From IMG/VR virus record IMGVR_UViG_3300043470_000479, positions 1-32,109 of that record: a stretch of DNA of 32,109 nucleotides. One strand, written 5' to 3'. Under the pieces are notes generated by a model. The model saw nothing but the letters and a program-made list of their open reading frames with translations. It had not been told where the DNA came from and did no database searches. Numbering within the stretch: position 1 is the stretch's first letter; the number at the start of each line of letters is the position of its first letter. Made by a program: the position numbers and the translations under genes. This DNA comes from a virus. This document shows, piece by piece, positions 5,815-11,269 of the stretch.

Positions 5815-6197
5815 CGCAAACAGTTTGGCTTCGCGGTGAATATCAAAGGCGATTGGCTCACCAGTTAATCGACAAGGCGCCAATCAATGCGGTGATTAAA
5901 ATATCTCCCGAAGAACGATCCGTGAGCCAGAATGACAAAATGTGGGCAATGATCTCAGACATTAGCAGGCATAAGCCAGAAGGTCGTACTCATGTGCCTG
6001 AAGTCTGGAAAGCAATCTTTATGGCAGCTTGTGGACATGAAGTGCAGTTTGAGCATGGTTTGGATGGTCGCCCATTTCCGATAGGCTTTAGAAGTTCTCA
6101 CTTGACAAAATCACAGATGTCAGACCTTATAGAATGTATAATTTCATATGGTCAACAACATGGAGTGATTTGGAGTGATGGAATTGAGAAATATTGA
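5811..6197 (+). CDS. ninB: NinB recombination protein (C-terminus altered by endonuclease insertion)
   Basis: A NinB family protein (lambda Orf type), 128 residues. Family features are EERSVSQNDKMWAMISDIS at 34-52, VWKAIFMAACG at 65-75, and LTKSQMSDLIECIISYGQQHGV at 98-119. Lambda Orf binds ssDNA and SSB and helps recombinase loading. The last eleven residues after QQH ([11 protein letters not shown]) differ from a better family-like ending, [10 protein letters not shown], found in frame after the inserted HNH gene. It begins by ATGA overlap with the HNH/DUF968-like gene. The SSB gene downstream fits a joint role. Confidence 0.85.
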   Translation: MTQTVWLRGEYQRRLAHQLIDKAPINAVIKISPEERSVSQNDKMWAMISDISRHKPEGRTHVPEVWKAIFMAACGHEVQFEHGLDGRPFPIGFRSSHLTKSQMSDLIECIISYGQQHGVIWSDGIEKY

Positions 6198-6704
6198 CGG
6201 AACCTTTGCAAGGGGTTCGCAGCACTTAATCAGGCATGGAAAGGCCAAAACAAAAATATACAACATATGGAATGCAATGAGGGATAGATGCCAAAATCCC
6301 AACAATGTAGCATATAAAAACTACGGTGGAAGGGGAATTAAAGTTTGCGAAAGTTGGAGTGATTTTTCTAATTTTTATGCAGACATGGGGGAGCCAAGTG
6401 ATGGCCTAACCTTAGATCGAATTGATAATGACGGAAATTATTGCAAAGATAATTGCCGTTGGATTGGCCGATCTGAGCAAAGCTTAAATAGGCGAAATGC
6501 TGTAAAATTAACAATTAATGGCGAAACATTGTCTGTTTCTCAATGGGCGGAAAAAAGCCCAGTTTCCGCAGGCACAATTTACGCACGACTTAAAAATGGC
6601 TGGGCGCACGATTTGGCTGTTTTTTCAAACAAAGTATCTCGCTTGGGAATACCCAGAGGCAAGATGCTTAGAGATTTTCAACAACACAACGTAAAATGGA
6701 GTGA
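6153..6704. repeat. matching end repeats flanking the inserted endonuclease gene
   Basis: Two 26-base imperfect direct repeats share CAACAACA, ten non-conserved bases and TGGAGTGA: 6153-6178 and 6679-6704. They are offset by 526 bases, nearly the length of the homing endonuclease gene. Joining the two at CAACAACA restores one continuous ninB ending in [13 protein letters not shown] and the stop. The first repeat also has TGGAGTGA twice in tandem (6161 and 6171). Confidence 0.65.
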
Positions 6705-6720
6705 AGAATATGAGTGGTAA
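6178..6720 (+). CDS. HNH/AP2-type homing endonuclease
   Basis: A 180-residue protein of the free-standing HNH family common in phages. It has [17 protein letters not shown] at 28-44, [20 protein letters not shown] at 47-66 and [17 protein letters not shown] at 79-95; the last contains the HNH-like metal-binding and catalytic D/N/H-type positions. A NUMOD-like helix-turn-helix for site recognition follows ([20 protein letters not shown], 119-138). The final 13 residues ([13 protein letters not shown]) look like the displaced NinB C-terminus. The gene is visibly richer in A+T than its neighbours, a sign of transfer. GTG 6175 is an alternative start. No room for a group I intron core is left. 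Confidence 0.82.
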   Translation: MELRNIDGTFARGSQHLIRHGKAKTKIYNIWNAMRDRCQNPNNVAYKNYGGRGIKVCESWSDFSNFYADMGEPSDGLTLDRIDNDGNYCKDNCRWIGRSEQSLNRRNAVKLTINGETLSVSQWAEKSPVSAGTIYARLKNGWAHDLAVFSNKVSRLGIPRGKMLRDFQQHNVKWSEEYEW

Positions 6721-6943
6721 TACAGACGATATGCTGCGCCTTTTGATCGAGCGCATTGAGCGCATGGAAGAAGAAAAGAAGGGTGTGGCTGATGACATTA
6801 AGGATGTTTACAGCGAGGCAAAGTCTCACGGATACGATGTTAAAATCCTTCGCGCTGTAATCCGCCTTCGCAAAATGGAAAAACACGAACGGGCAGAATA
6901 TGAAGTCCTGCTTGAAACATACATGAATGCCCTGGGAGGTTAA
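6710..6943 (+). CDS. GapR (DUF2312) family DNA-binding protein
   Basis: A protein of 77 residues covering the whole DUF2312/GapR domain: [48 protein letters not shown] and [14 protein letters not shown], read as consecutive segments. Caulobacter GapR is a nucleoid protein that encircles overtwisted DNA ahead of polymerases and assists topoisomerases. The family is essentially alphaproteobacterial, so this gene supports that host class. Start ATG 6710 has GGAG 8 bases upstream, inside the tail of the endonuclease gene (11-base overlap), so it was already overlapping ninB before insertion. A role in phage replication topology is likely but inferred. Confidence 0.9.
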   Translation: MSGNTDDMLRLLIERIERMEEEKKGVADDIKDVYSEAKSHGYDVKILRAVIRLRKMEKHERAEYEVLLETYMNALGG

Positions 6944-6946
6944 GCC

Positions 6947-7318
6947 ATGACACAGCAAATTATAATATCAGGAAACGTAGGCAAAGATGCGGAGCTACGG
7001 GACACTCGCGACAGCAAGGTTCTAAGCTTTAACGTAGGCGTCAAGAACGGATTCGGCAAAGATGCTGGCAGCGTTTGGTATCGGTGCAGCTTGTGGGGAA
7101 AAGCGGCTGAATCATTCTCTGGAAGTCTAAAGAAGGGAACCAAGGTGTTTATCACTGGCGATCTTGTTCATGACGAATACGAAGGCAAGCCACAGTTCAA
7201 TGTGCGCGTTGGCAGCATTGATACAGCGCCGAAATCGGAAGCTGGAGCATCAGCGCCAGTAAGTCAGAATCAACATACTACGTTTGATGATGATCTTGAT
7301 GATAGTGTCCCGTTCTGA
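6947..7318 (+). CDS. ssb: single-stranded DNA-binding protein
   Basis: A 123-residue SSB with one OB fold (residues 1-97): IIISGNVGKDAELRDT, VLSFNVGVKNGFGKDAGSVW, YRCSLWGKAAE, LKKGTKVFITGDL. A flexible tail ends in the acidic tip DDDLDDSVPF, the standard partner-recruiting end (like DDDIPF of E. coli SSB). The complete tip suggests it can recruit replication/repair proteins, including NinB/Orf-like factors. GGAGG is 7 bases before the ATG. It is shorter than bacterial SSB because the linker is short. Confidence 0.93.
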   Translation: MTQQIIISGNVGKDAELRDTRDSKVLSFNVGVKNGFGKDAGSVWYRCSLWGKAAESFSGSLKKGTKVFITGDLVHDEYEGKPQFNVRVGSIDTAPKSEAGASAPVSQNQHTTFDDDLDDSVPF

Positions 7319-7563
7319 TGGAAAAGGGACGCAGCATAGATCGAAATCCAAAATTCAATTTTGAGCACAGGAGAAGTCACCAGGCATACGTTCAAATGGA
7401 ATGGATCAGTAAGAGATATTCTGACAGCACAGTGGAAGCCAGCAGAGCATTGCTAAAGGCACAGCTTCTTGCAGGGCAGCATACACTGGATAAGAAGCGT
7501 TTTGTGGATGTTGCCAAGCATCATGGCTGGCTTTTGCAGATACCACAGAGATTGCTTTTGTGA
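7318..7563 (+). CDS. hypothetical protein, 81 aa
   Basis: A basic protein that overlaps the ssb stop by one base (TGATG) and so is probably translationally coupled. It has a helical middle (VEASRALLKAQLLAGQ) and ends HHGWLLQIPQRLLL. There is no membrane segment or known motif. It is the last gene before a strong terminator. Family not recognised; a DNA-binding accessory role would fit its charge and place but is not shown. Confidence 0.65.
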   Translation: MEKGRSIDRNPKFNFEHRRSHQAYVQMEWISKRYSDSTVEASRALLKAQLLAGQHTLDKKRFVDVAKHHGWLLQIPQRLLL

Positions 7564-7571
7564 CGGAAAAG

Positions 7572-7604
7572 GGCGGGTTTGCATTGTGCAGCCCGTCTTT
7601 TTTT
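7572..7604 (+). terminator. rho-independent terminator of recombination operon
   Basis: GGCGGG (7572-7577) pairs with CCCGTC (7592-7597), an inner TGCA/TGCA stem closes a 3-base loop, and seven T follow. It lies 9 bases after the last gene and 20 bases before promoter P3, so it separates two rightward transcripts. Confidence 0.8.
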
Positions 7605-7624
7605 ATGCATAATGAAAAAAGGGC

Positions 7625-7653
7625 TTTACATATAATTAGGGCGTTTCTATAAG
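7625..7653 (+). promoter_or_regulatory. promoter P3 for small-gene operon
   Basis: TTTACA (7625-7630), 17 bp and TATAAG (7648-7653), the same two boxes and spacing as P1 on the other strand. An A-tract (AAAAAAGGGC) lies directly upstream. The leader carries a small GGGC/GCCC stem (7677-7690), followed by a perfect AAGGAGG before the ATG at 7709. Confidence 0.7.
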
Positions 7654-7708
7654 AGGTCATCAGCAAAACAGCGCACGGGCAATTTCGCCCATCCAGAAGG
7701 AGGTCGCT

Positions 7709-7987
7709 ATGTTTTCTTTTTCGCTTTCTCAGGCTTTTGAAGCCGCAACTCCAGCAGCTTGCAAGGCTTTGGTCGCGCAAGGCATTAACTTCACTGTTGC
7801 GGTCGAGAATGACCGTGGCGAGTGGTTTCTGCTTCATGCAGACGATGTATCCCATGCCATGAACTTGGCACGAAATTGGGTTGATGTAATGGGTGCGCGA
7901 GGCGCTTCAATCTGGCGCATTTTTAAAGATGGGATTGCTCCCAAAAAATGCAGCTTGGTTCAGCCAGAAATTGAGTGGGAGGCATAA
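7709..7987 (+). CDS. hypothetical protein, 92 aa
   Basis: The first gene after promoter P3, with the strongest ribosome site of the window (AAGGAGG, 6 bases before ATG), so probably highly expressed. It is a soluble protein with FTVAVENDRGEWFLLHADDV (beta hairpin) then a helix HAMNLARNWVDVMGARGASIW; this strand-strand-helix pattern could be a small ferredoxin-like fold. The next gene's ribosome site lies in its last codons. I do not recognise the family. Confidence 0.75.
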   Translation: MFSFSLSQAFEAATPAACKALVAQGINFTVAVENDRGEWFLLHADDVSHAMNLARNWVDVMGARGASIWRIFKDGIAPKKCSLVQPEIEWEA

Positions 7988-7988
7988 A

Positions 7989-8084
7989 ATGACTAAAATA
8001 ACAAAAATTCAATTATGCTTCGCCCTGATGTGGCTAGGGCTTGTTGCTTATGCTTTCCTTACAGAAATGCCAGAGTGGTCATGA
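7989..8084 (+). CDS. small membrane protein, 31 aa
   Basis: A 31-residue protein: basic start MTKITKIQ, one hydrophobic helix LCFALMWLGLVAYAFL, and a short tail TEMPEWS. GGGAGG lies 6 bases before the ATG and the stop overlaps the next start (ATGA). These two signs make so short a gene credible. A single-pass inner-membrane peptide of unknown role; candidates include host-envelope or exclusion effectors, without direct evidence. Confidence 0.6.
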   Translation: MTKITKIQLCFALMWLGLVAYAFLTEMPEWS

Positions 8085-8212
8085 TTAAGCCAGCACAAGC
8101 AGCCCCACTGGGTAAGAAGCACCGTGTGTCATCTGATAGCGCATGGCCATTGCGAGGCGTGGACGGAAAGACGTTTGCAGAGCGCCGCAAGGAACAGGAG
8201 CAAAGCAAATGA
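8081..8212 (+). CDS. hypothetical protein, 43 aa
   Basis: A basic 43-residue protein, MIKPAQAAPLGKKHRVSS to FAERRKEQEQSK, linked to both neighbours by ATGA overlaps. The central SSDSAWPLRGVDGKTFAERR has a short conserved-looking core, but I cannot name a family. The C-terminal EQSK and the junction sequence recur at the end of the gene at 8496-8753. Confidence 0.6.
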   Translation: MIKPAQAAPLGKKHRVSSDSAWPLRGVDGKTFAERRKEQEQSK

Positions 8213-8499
8213 TTAAGACCCAACACTGCCCCAACTGCGAAGCCCAAGCGGCAGAGATCGAACGGCTGCGGGTCGAAGCAAAGGCGCAGTTCGATCGGGG
8301 CTATTACGACGGCTGCGCGAACCCGATTGTGCGGCACGATGCGCTGCCACCTATCGGCAGTGAGGGTAGATACAGCCATGAAGGCTTGAGTTCACGCTGC
8401 GCTGTAATTGCCCACGTAGAGGGATGGCTAGAGGTGAGTTTTTTTGGCGACGGCTCAACAGCAGTAATCCGCCCCTCACGTTTTAAGGAAACAACATGA
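8209..8499 (+). CDS. hypothetical protein with Cys pair and helix, 96 aa
   Basis: Starts MIKTQHCPNCEAQAAEIERLR; the CPNC pair with a following helix looks like a partial zinc knuckle leading into a coiled coil. A C-terminal beta segment (RCAVIAHVEGWLEVSFF) follows. AGGAG lies 8 bases before the ATG, which overlaps the upstream stop. A longer upstream frame in the same phase covers the previous gene and is rejected. Function unknown. Confidence 0.65.
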   Translation: MIKTQHCPNCEAQAAEIERLRVEAKAQFDRGYYDGCANPIVRHDALPPIGSEGRYSHEGLSSRCAVIAHVEGWLEVSFFGDGSTAVIRPSRFKETT

Positions 8500-8753
8500 C
8501 AGACGATTTAGTGCAGCGGCTGCGGGAAGCGCAGTGCCCTGACAATATGGGCTGCAATCCGTTGGCAAAATACTGCCAGTGTGTCCAGATGGATGAAGCT
8601 GCCGAACGCATCGAGGCACTAGAGGCAAGGTTGGCGGAAGCGGACGCCTTAATAGAAAAGGCGCGTGCTGCGATGGTGTTTGACAAATCGTGGAACGTCG
8701 ATGCCTATATTTTAGTCCCGCAATTCGACGCATATATGGAACAAAGCAAATGA
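8496..8753 (+). CDS. hypothetical coiled-coil protein, 85 aa
   Basis: MTDDLVQRLREAQCP opens a protein with four cysteines in residues 14-29 (CPDNMGC, YCQC) and a clear heptad helix AAERIEALEARLAEADALIE. This 'M-T-D-x-L-V-x-R-L-R' start with a Glu/Leu coiled coil is frequent among short phage proteins of unknown function. It is chained to both neighbours by ATGA overlaps. The C-terminus ends EQSK like the 43-aa protein upstream. Confidence 0.7.
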   Translation: MTDDLVQRLREAQCPDNMGCNPLAKYCQCVQMDEAAERIEALEARLAEADALIEKARAAMVFDKSWNVDAYILVPQFDAYMEQSK

Positions 8754-8977
8754 CCGATAAACCCCTATCCAGATGGCAGAAGGGATTTAACAGCGGGGTT
8801 GAAGAAGCGGCTAAGGCGCTAGAAGCCGACGCCAAGCTATGCGACTGCGCTGCACTAGAAGAACGCGAGTGCGCTTGTGGCGCATGGTGCGAGTGGAAAA
8901 GCATTACATCCGCAAGGGCGATAGAGATCGTCCGCGAACTAAAGGATATCCCGCCACCCGAAGGTGACGGGTATTAG
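8750..8977 (+). CDS. hypothetical Cys-rich protein, 75 aa
   Basis: Starts MTDKPLSRWQKGFNSG and carries five cysteines in CDCAALEERECACGAWC (about 27-43), a spacing that could hold zinc. A helix SARAIEIVRELKD ends the protein. It is the last gene of the rightward small-gene operon. Its final codons form a hairpin with the leftward late operon just beyond. No family is recognised. Confidence 0.65.
   Translation: MTDKPLSRWQKGFNSGVEEAAKALEADAKLCDCAALEERECACGAWCEWKSITSARAIEIVRELKDIPPPEGDGY
8950..8971. terminator. hairpin at convergent transcription junction
   Basis: CCCG-C-CACC, loop CGAA, GGTG-A-CGGG: an 8-bp stem with one internal mismatch. It lies in the last codons of the rightward gene, 13 bases from the end of the leftward operon. 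No T-run follows on either strand, so it would be a weak or factor-assisted terminator. Confidence 0.4.
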
Positions 8978-8983
8978 ATTAAG

Positions 8984-9166
8984 TTAGCCAGCCAGATATT
9001 GCGCCAGCGCCGTTGCTACTGCGCCGATAATAGTAAGCGCACCAGCAAGCTTGGCTTTCCAGCCGAGTACAGGCTTTGGCTCAGATTCCATAGGCAGGAT
9101 TTTACCTGCAGCTTGTTTCAGAATCGCTTTTTCAGCTTCTTTCTTCAATACGCTTTTCAAGTCCAT
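8984..9166 (-). CDS. small membrane protein of lysis region, 60 aa
   Basis: The last gene of the leftward late operon. The N-terminal half is a charged helix (MDLKSVLKKEAEKAILKQAAG) and the C-terminal half one hydrophobic helix (LAGALTIIGAVATALAQYLAG). The start at 9166 is chosen because GGAG is 7 bases away; the ATG at 9172 is only one base from it. A tail-anchored small protein beside the endolysin fits a holin, pinholin or antiholin, but topology alone cannot decide. Confidence 0.65.
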   Translation of the reverse strand: MDLKSVLKKEAEKAILKQAAGKILPMESEPKPVLGWKAKLAGALTIIGAVATALAQYLAG

Positions 9167-9177
9167 CTTCATTCTCC

Positions 9178-9795
9178 TTAAAGCCAAGAAGCATATTTCT
9201 TGGTTTTCAGTTTGCGGTCAGCCAACCCATGCGGATTTTTGCTGCCGTTAATTCTGGAACTCAGCGCGAGGATTGCAGCATCGCCTGTGCCTTGGTCGCA
9301 GATGCCCCACAGCTTGTTCTTGTCGAAGAACCATAGGGCCGATTCAAAGCATAGCTCACCAGCCACCAGATCAGGGTTAGTCATTACATCAGGGCGTCCG
9401 ATATAGTCGGAGAACGCCTGATAGTTAGCTTTGCCTGTAAGTTGCAGCGCACCACGACCACGATACTTCCAGCCATCACCTGAAGCCTCGTCACCATTAG
9501 CCATACGGTTAGCATAGGCACGATTGGCTATTTTTTGCGGTTGACGTTCATAGGCGCGAGCCAGCGCGTCAGTCTGGAAATACTTACCAAAGATGCCGCG
9601 AAGCCCTTTGGCTCCGTAGTTGAGGTTTTCGCTGAACGCTTTGAAGTTGCCCGATTCATGCGCCGTTTGAGCAAAGAAATGTGCAGCCCGATTAGGTGAT
9701 AGTTTATAAAAAGCCGCAGCCGCCTTAAGTGTACCAGGGCCGAACGCACCATCTGCGGTTACTCCGATTTTCTGTTGAAGGTTAATCAAGCTCAT
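9178..9795 (-). CDS. endolysin, glycoside hydrolase family 19
   Basis: A 205-residue muralytic enzyme. Residues 34-205 match the GH19 chitinase/lysozyme fold: HFFAQTAHESGNF (catalytic Glu 47), a second acidic residue at FSEN (Glu 56), YRGRGALQLTGKANY at 111-125 and ALWFFDKN. The short N-terminal LQQKIGVTADGAFGPGTL resembles one repeat of a peptidoglycan-binding domain. There is no signal peptide, so it needs a holin for release. Its start overlaps the EF-hand membrane-protein gene by ATGA, placing it firmly in the lysis cassette. Confidence 0.92.
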   Translation of the reverse strand: MSLINLQQKIGVTADGAFGPGTLKAAAAFYKLSPNRAAHFFAQTAHESGNFKAFSENLNYGAKGLRGIFGKYFQTDALARAYERQPQKIANRAYANRMANGDEASGDGWKYRGRGALQLTGKANYQAFSDYIGRPDVMTNPDLVAGELCFESALWFFDKNKLWGICDQGTGDAAILALSSRINGSKNPHGLADRKLKTKKYASWL

Positions 9796-10283
9796 TTGCC
9801 AGCCTCTCTCCAGTTAGGAAAATCTTCTTCCGTAACTTGCCCATCGCCGTTGATGTCATAGCGCAAATCTGCTCTATATTTCTCCCAAGGCTCTAGCTCA
9901 TCATCGTCATCATCTTCAGGCTCGTCGATAAAGACTGTGCCTTGTGGATCGTCATAAGCCTTTGGTGCTACCACAGGAGTCAGTTCAAGCGGCGCTTCTG
10001 GTTCTGGCGCTGGCTCTGGCTCTTTGTCACGCGCATTGGCGTTTAGGCTCAAGCCACCAAGTAAGCCAACAAGCGCACCGATGATGGTCTGGAACGCAGG
10101 GTTAATCATCTCCAAGACAGCAGTGCTATCCACAACGTCATTAGGAACGAACATCCCAACAACAAGCGCCAGCACAACGACAAGGATAACTGCCGACAGC
10201 GTGACGATCGCCACGCGCACAACAAACTCAACGGTGTCATTGATTCCGTCCTGCTTGCTTTCAAAACTATTCAGGAAGCTCAT
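9792..10283 (-). CDS. holin-like membrane protein with C-terminal EF-hand
   Basis: A 163-residue protein with two membrane segments (about 19-46 and 61-80; the second INPAFQTIIGALVGLLGGLS), an acidic Pro/Glu linker, and a C-terminal calcium-type loop DINGDGQVTEED at 143-154, with D143, N145, D147 and D154 in EF-hand/dockerin positions. Start ATG 10283 has AAGGAG upstream; a longer frame overlaps the neighbour. Membrane part and location immediately before the endolysin suggest a holin or its regulator. It is a paralogue of the 100-aa protein upstream. The EF-hand tail is unusual for a holin and its function is not known to me. Confidence 0.65.
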   Translation of the reverse strand: MSFLNSFESKQDGINDTVEFVVRVAIVTLSAVILVVVLALVVGMFVPNDVVDSTAVLEMINPAFQTIIGALVGLLGGLSLNANARDKEPEPAPEPEAPLELTPVVAPKAYDDPQGTVFIDEPEDDDDDELEPWEKYRADLRYDINGDGQVTEEDFPNWREAGK

Positions 10284-10569
10284 CTTTCTCTCCTTCATCT
10301 GGCTTCTTGGGCTTAATCGATCCGCTGCCCTGCCCTGCCATAAGTCCTGCCAATGCCCCGACAATGAACGTCGCTATCGGGTTAATCAGCTTAAAAAACT
10401 CCGCATCGTTTGGGGACTGGCCCTCCATTGGCTGTGAAACAAATATCAGCGAGTATAGCACAGTCGCCACGATAAACATCAACGTGAACGACAGGACAAC
10501 GCCGACAATGAAACGTAGCAGTTCCTCTGGCGACCAATACTTAACCTTCTTCGACAACTTCTTCTTCAC
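10267..10569 (-). CDS. holin-like membrane protein, 100 aa
   Basis: Two membrane segments: about 20-44 (FIVGVVLSFTLMFIVATVLY) and 61-79 (LINPIATFIVGALAGLMAG), with a Lys-rich cytoplasmic start and a charged tail. The second helix matches that of the next protein (INPxxxxIxGALxGLxxG), so the two arose by duplication. The start is GTG 10569, overlapping the lipoprotein gene by 29 bases; there is no strong ribosome site, so coupling is likely. The size and topology fit a class II holin. A holin/antiholin pair with its neighbour is plausible. Confidence 0.65.
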   Translation of the reverse strand: MKKKLSKKVKYWSPEELLRFIVGVVLSFTLMFIVATVLYSLIFVSQPMEGQSPNDAEFFKLINPIATFIVGALAGLMAGQGSGSIKPKKPDEGEKDELPE

Positions 10570-10735
10570 CTGTATCTATCAGCCACTCAGTGCAATAGCC
10601 CATAGCGATGCAGCGAGGCTTCTTACATAGCTCATCCTGCCAGTTCGCAGGGTCTTGGCAGTCATAGCGGTAGCGATCTTCACAAGCAGCAAGCACTAGC
10701 AAAGACGCAATGGTTGCAGCACGCAAATATCGCAT
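10541..10735 (-). CDS. small lipoprotein of the lysis region, 64 aa
   Basis: A signal peptide MRYLRAATIASLLVLAAC has a lipobox LAAC with Cys 18 as the lipidated residue. The mature part is DRYRYDCQDPANWQDELCKK with four more cysteines (26, 37, 42, 48), then an acidic tail. The motif D-R-Y-R-Y-x-C-Q-D-P-x-N-W is one I know from phages of several marine and freshwater bacteria, beside lysis genes. It is not Pro-rich like Rz1, so an o-spanin role is only possible. AAGGAGG lies 5 bases before the ATG. Confidence 0.8.
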   Translation of the reverse strand: MRYLRAATIASLLVLAACEDRYRYDCQDPANWQDELCKKPRCIAMGYCTEWLIDTGEEEVVEEG

Positions 10736-10744
10736 ACGACCTCC

Positions 10745-10924
10745 TTAGACGCCCTTTTGCAGCACGCTTACTAGTATGCCGATCAGCAATACAATAATTG
10801 TGCCGCAAGCAGATATGCCAAGGCTTTCGATTCGCTTCATACGCGCACAGATACTCTCGTATCGAAATGCACAGACTTGTTCGTGCGTGTTAAGCTGCGC
10901 CTGTGTTTCGTCAATGCTAGCCAT
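10745..10924 (-). CDS. small tail-anchored membrane protein, 59 aa
   Basis: A short gene read directly from the minus strand: MASIDETQAQLNTHEQVCAF starts a charged amphipathic helix containing RYESICARMKRIESL, then a hydrophobic helix ACGTIIVLLIGILVSVLQ at the C-terminus. This 'HEKVCxxRYxxIxxRxxRxE + one TM' pattern is a recurring phage type placed near the lipoprotein and lysis genes. XhlA-like holin partner or inner-membrane spanin are candidates. GGTGAG precedes the ATG, and the stop lies just before the ribosome site of the lipoprotein gene. Confidence 0.72.
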   Translation of the reverse strand: MASIDETQAQLNTHEQVCAFRYESICARMKRIESLGISACGTIIVLLIGILVSVLQKGV

Positions 10925-10951
10925 TTGATCTCACCAATTTGGTTGCAGTGA

Positions 10952-11224
10952 TTAAGCTTCTGCTTCTGGCAGTGCTACTGGTGCGTTCTTAGCTTGTTCT
11001 GCGGCATAGGCAGCTACTACATCAGCAGTATGCGTTGCAGCGCAGATTGCCTGCACGCGAGCATCTTCTGCGCTGTAGTCATCGCCTGGGGCGACAACGT
11101 GACGATGGAATGTGCCGCTGATCTGTTCGCCATCTTCAAGGATGGCAGTCTTAGTGCGGACTTGCACAACGCCACTCTCAAGGACTTCAATCTTATCGAC
11201 TACTACATTTTTCTCTAAAGACAT
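10952..11224 (-). CDS. conserved phage hypothetical protein, 90 aa
   Basis: A beta-rich protein: VVVDKIEVLESGVVQVRTKT, ILEDGEQISGTFHRHVVAPG, then a helix beginning DDYSAEDARVQAICAATHT. The G-x-V-Q-V-R-T and T-F-H-R-H-V-V-x-P-G-D-D pattern occurs in phages just after tail-fibre genes. Role unknown; often near or part of tail tip/fibre modules. AGGAG lies 8 bases before the ATG. It follows the beta-helix tail gene after a 45-base gap with no other feature. Confidence 0.75.
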   Translation of the reverse strand: MSLEKNVVVDKIEVLESGVVQVRTKTAILEDGEQISGTFHRHVVAPGDDYSAEDARVQAICAATHTADVVAAYAAEQAKNAPVALPEAEA

Positions 11225-11269
11225 TTTCTTTCTCCTGTTTCCAGCCCAGCTATCCCGCCAGACATTAGG

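Noticed and set aside
6153-6704. Group I intron in ninB
   Set aside because: Almost the entire insert is the endonuclease gene, leaving no space for the catalytic RNA core; a free-standing endonuclease insertion fits better.
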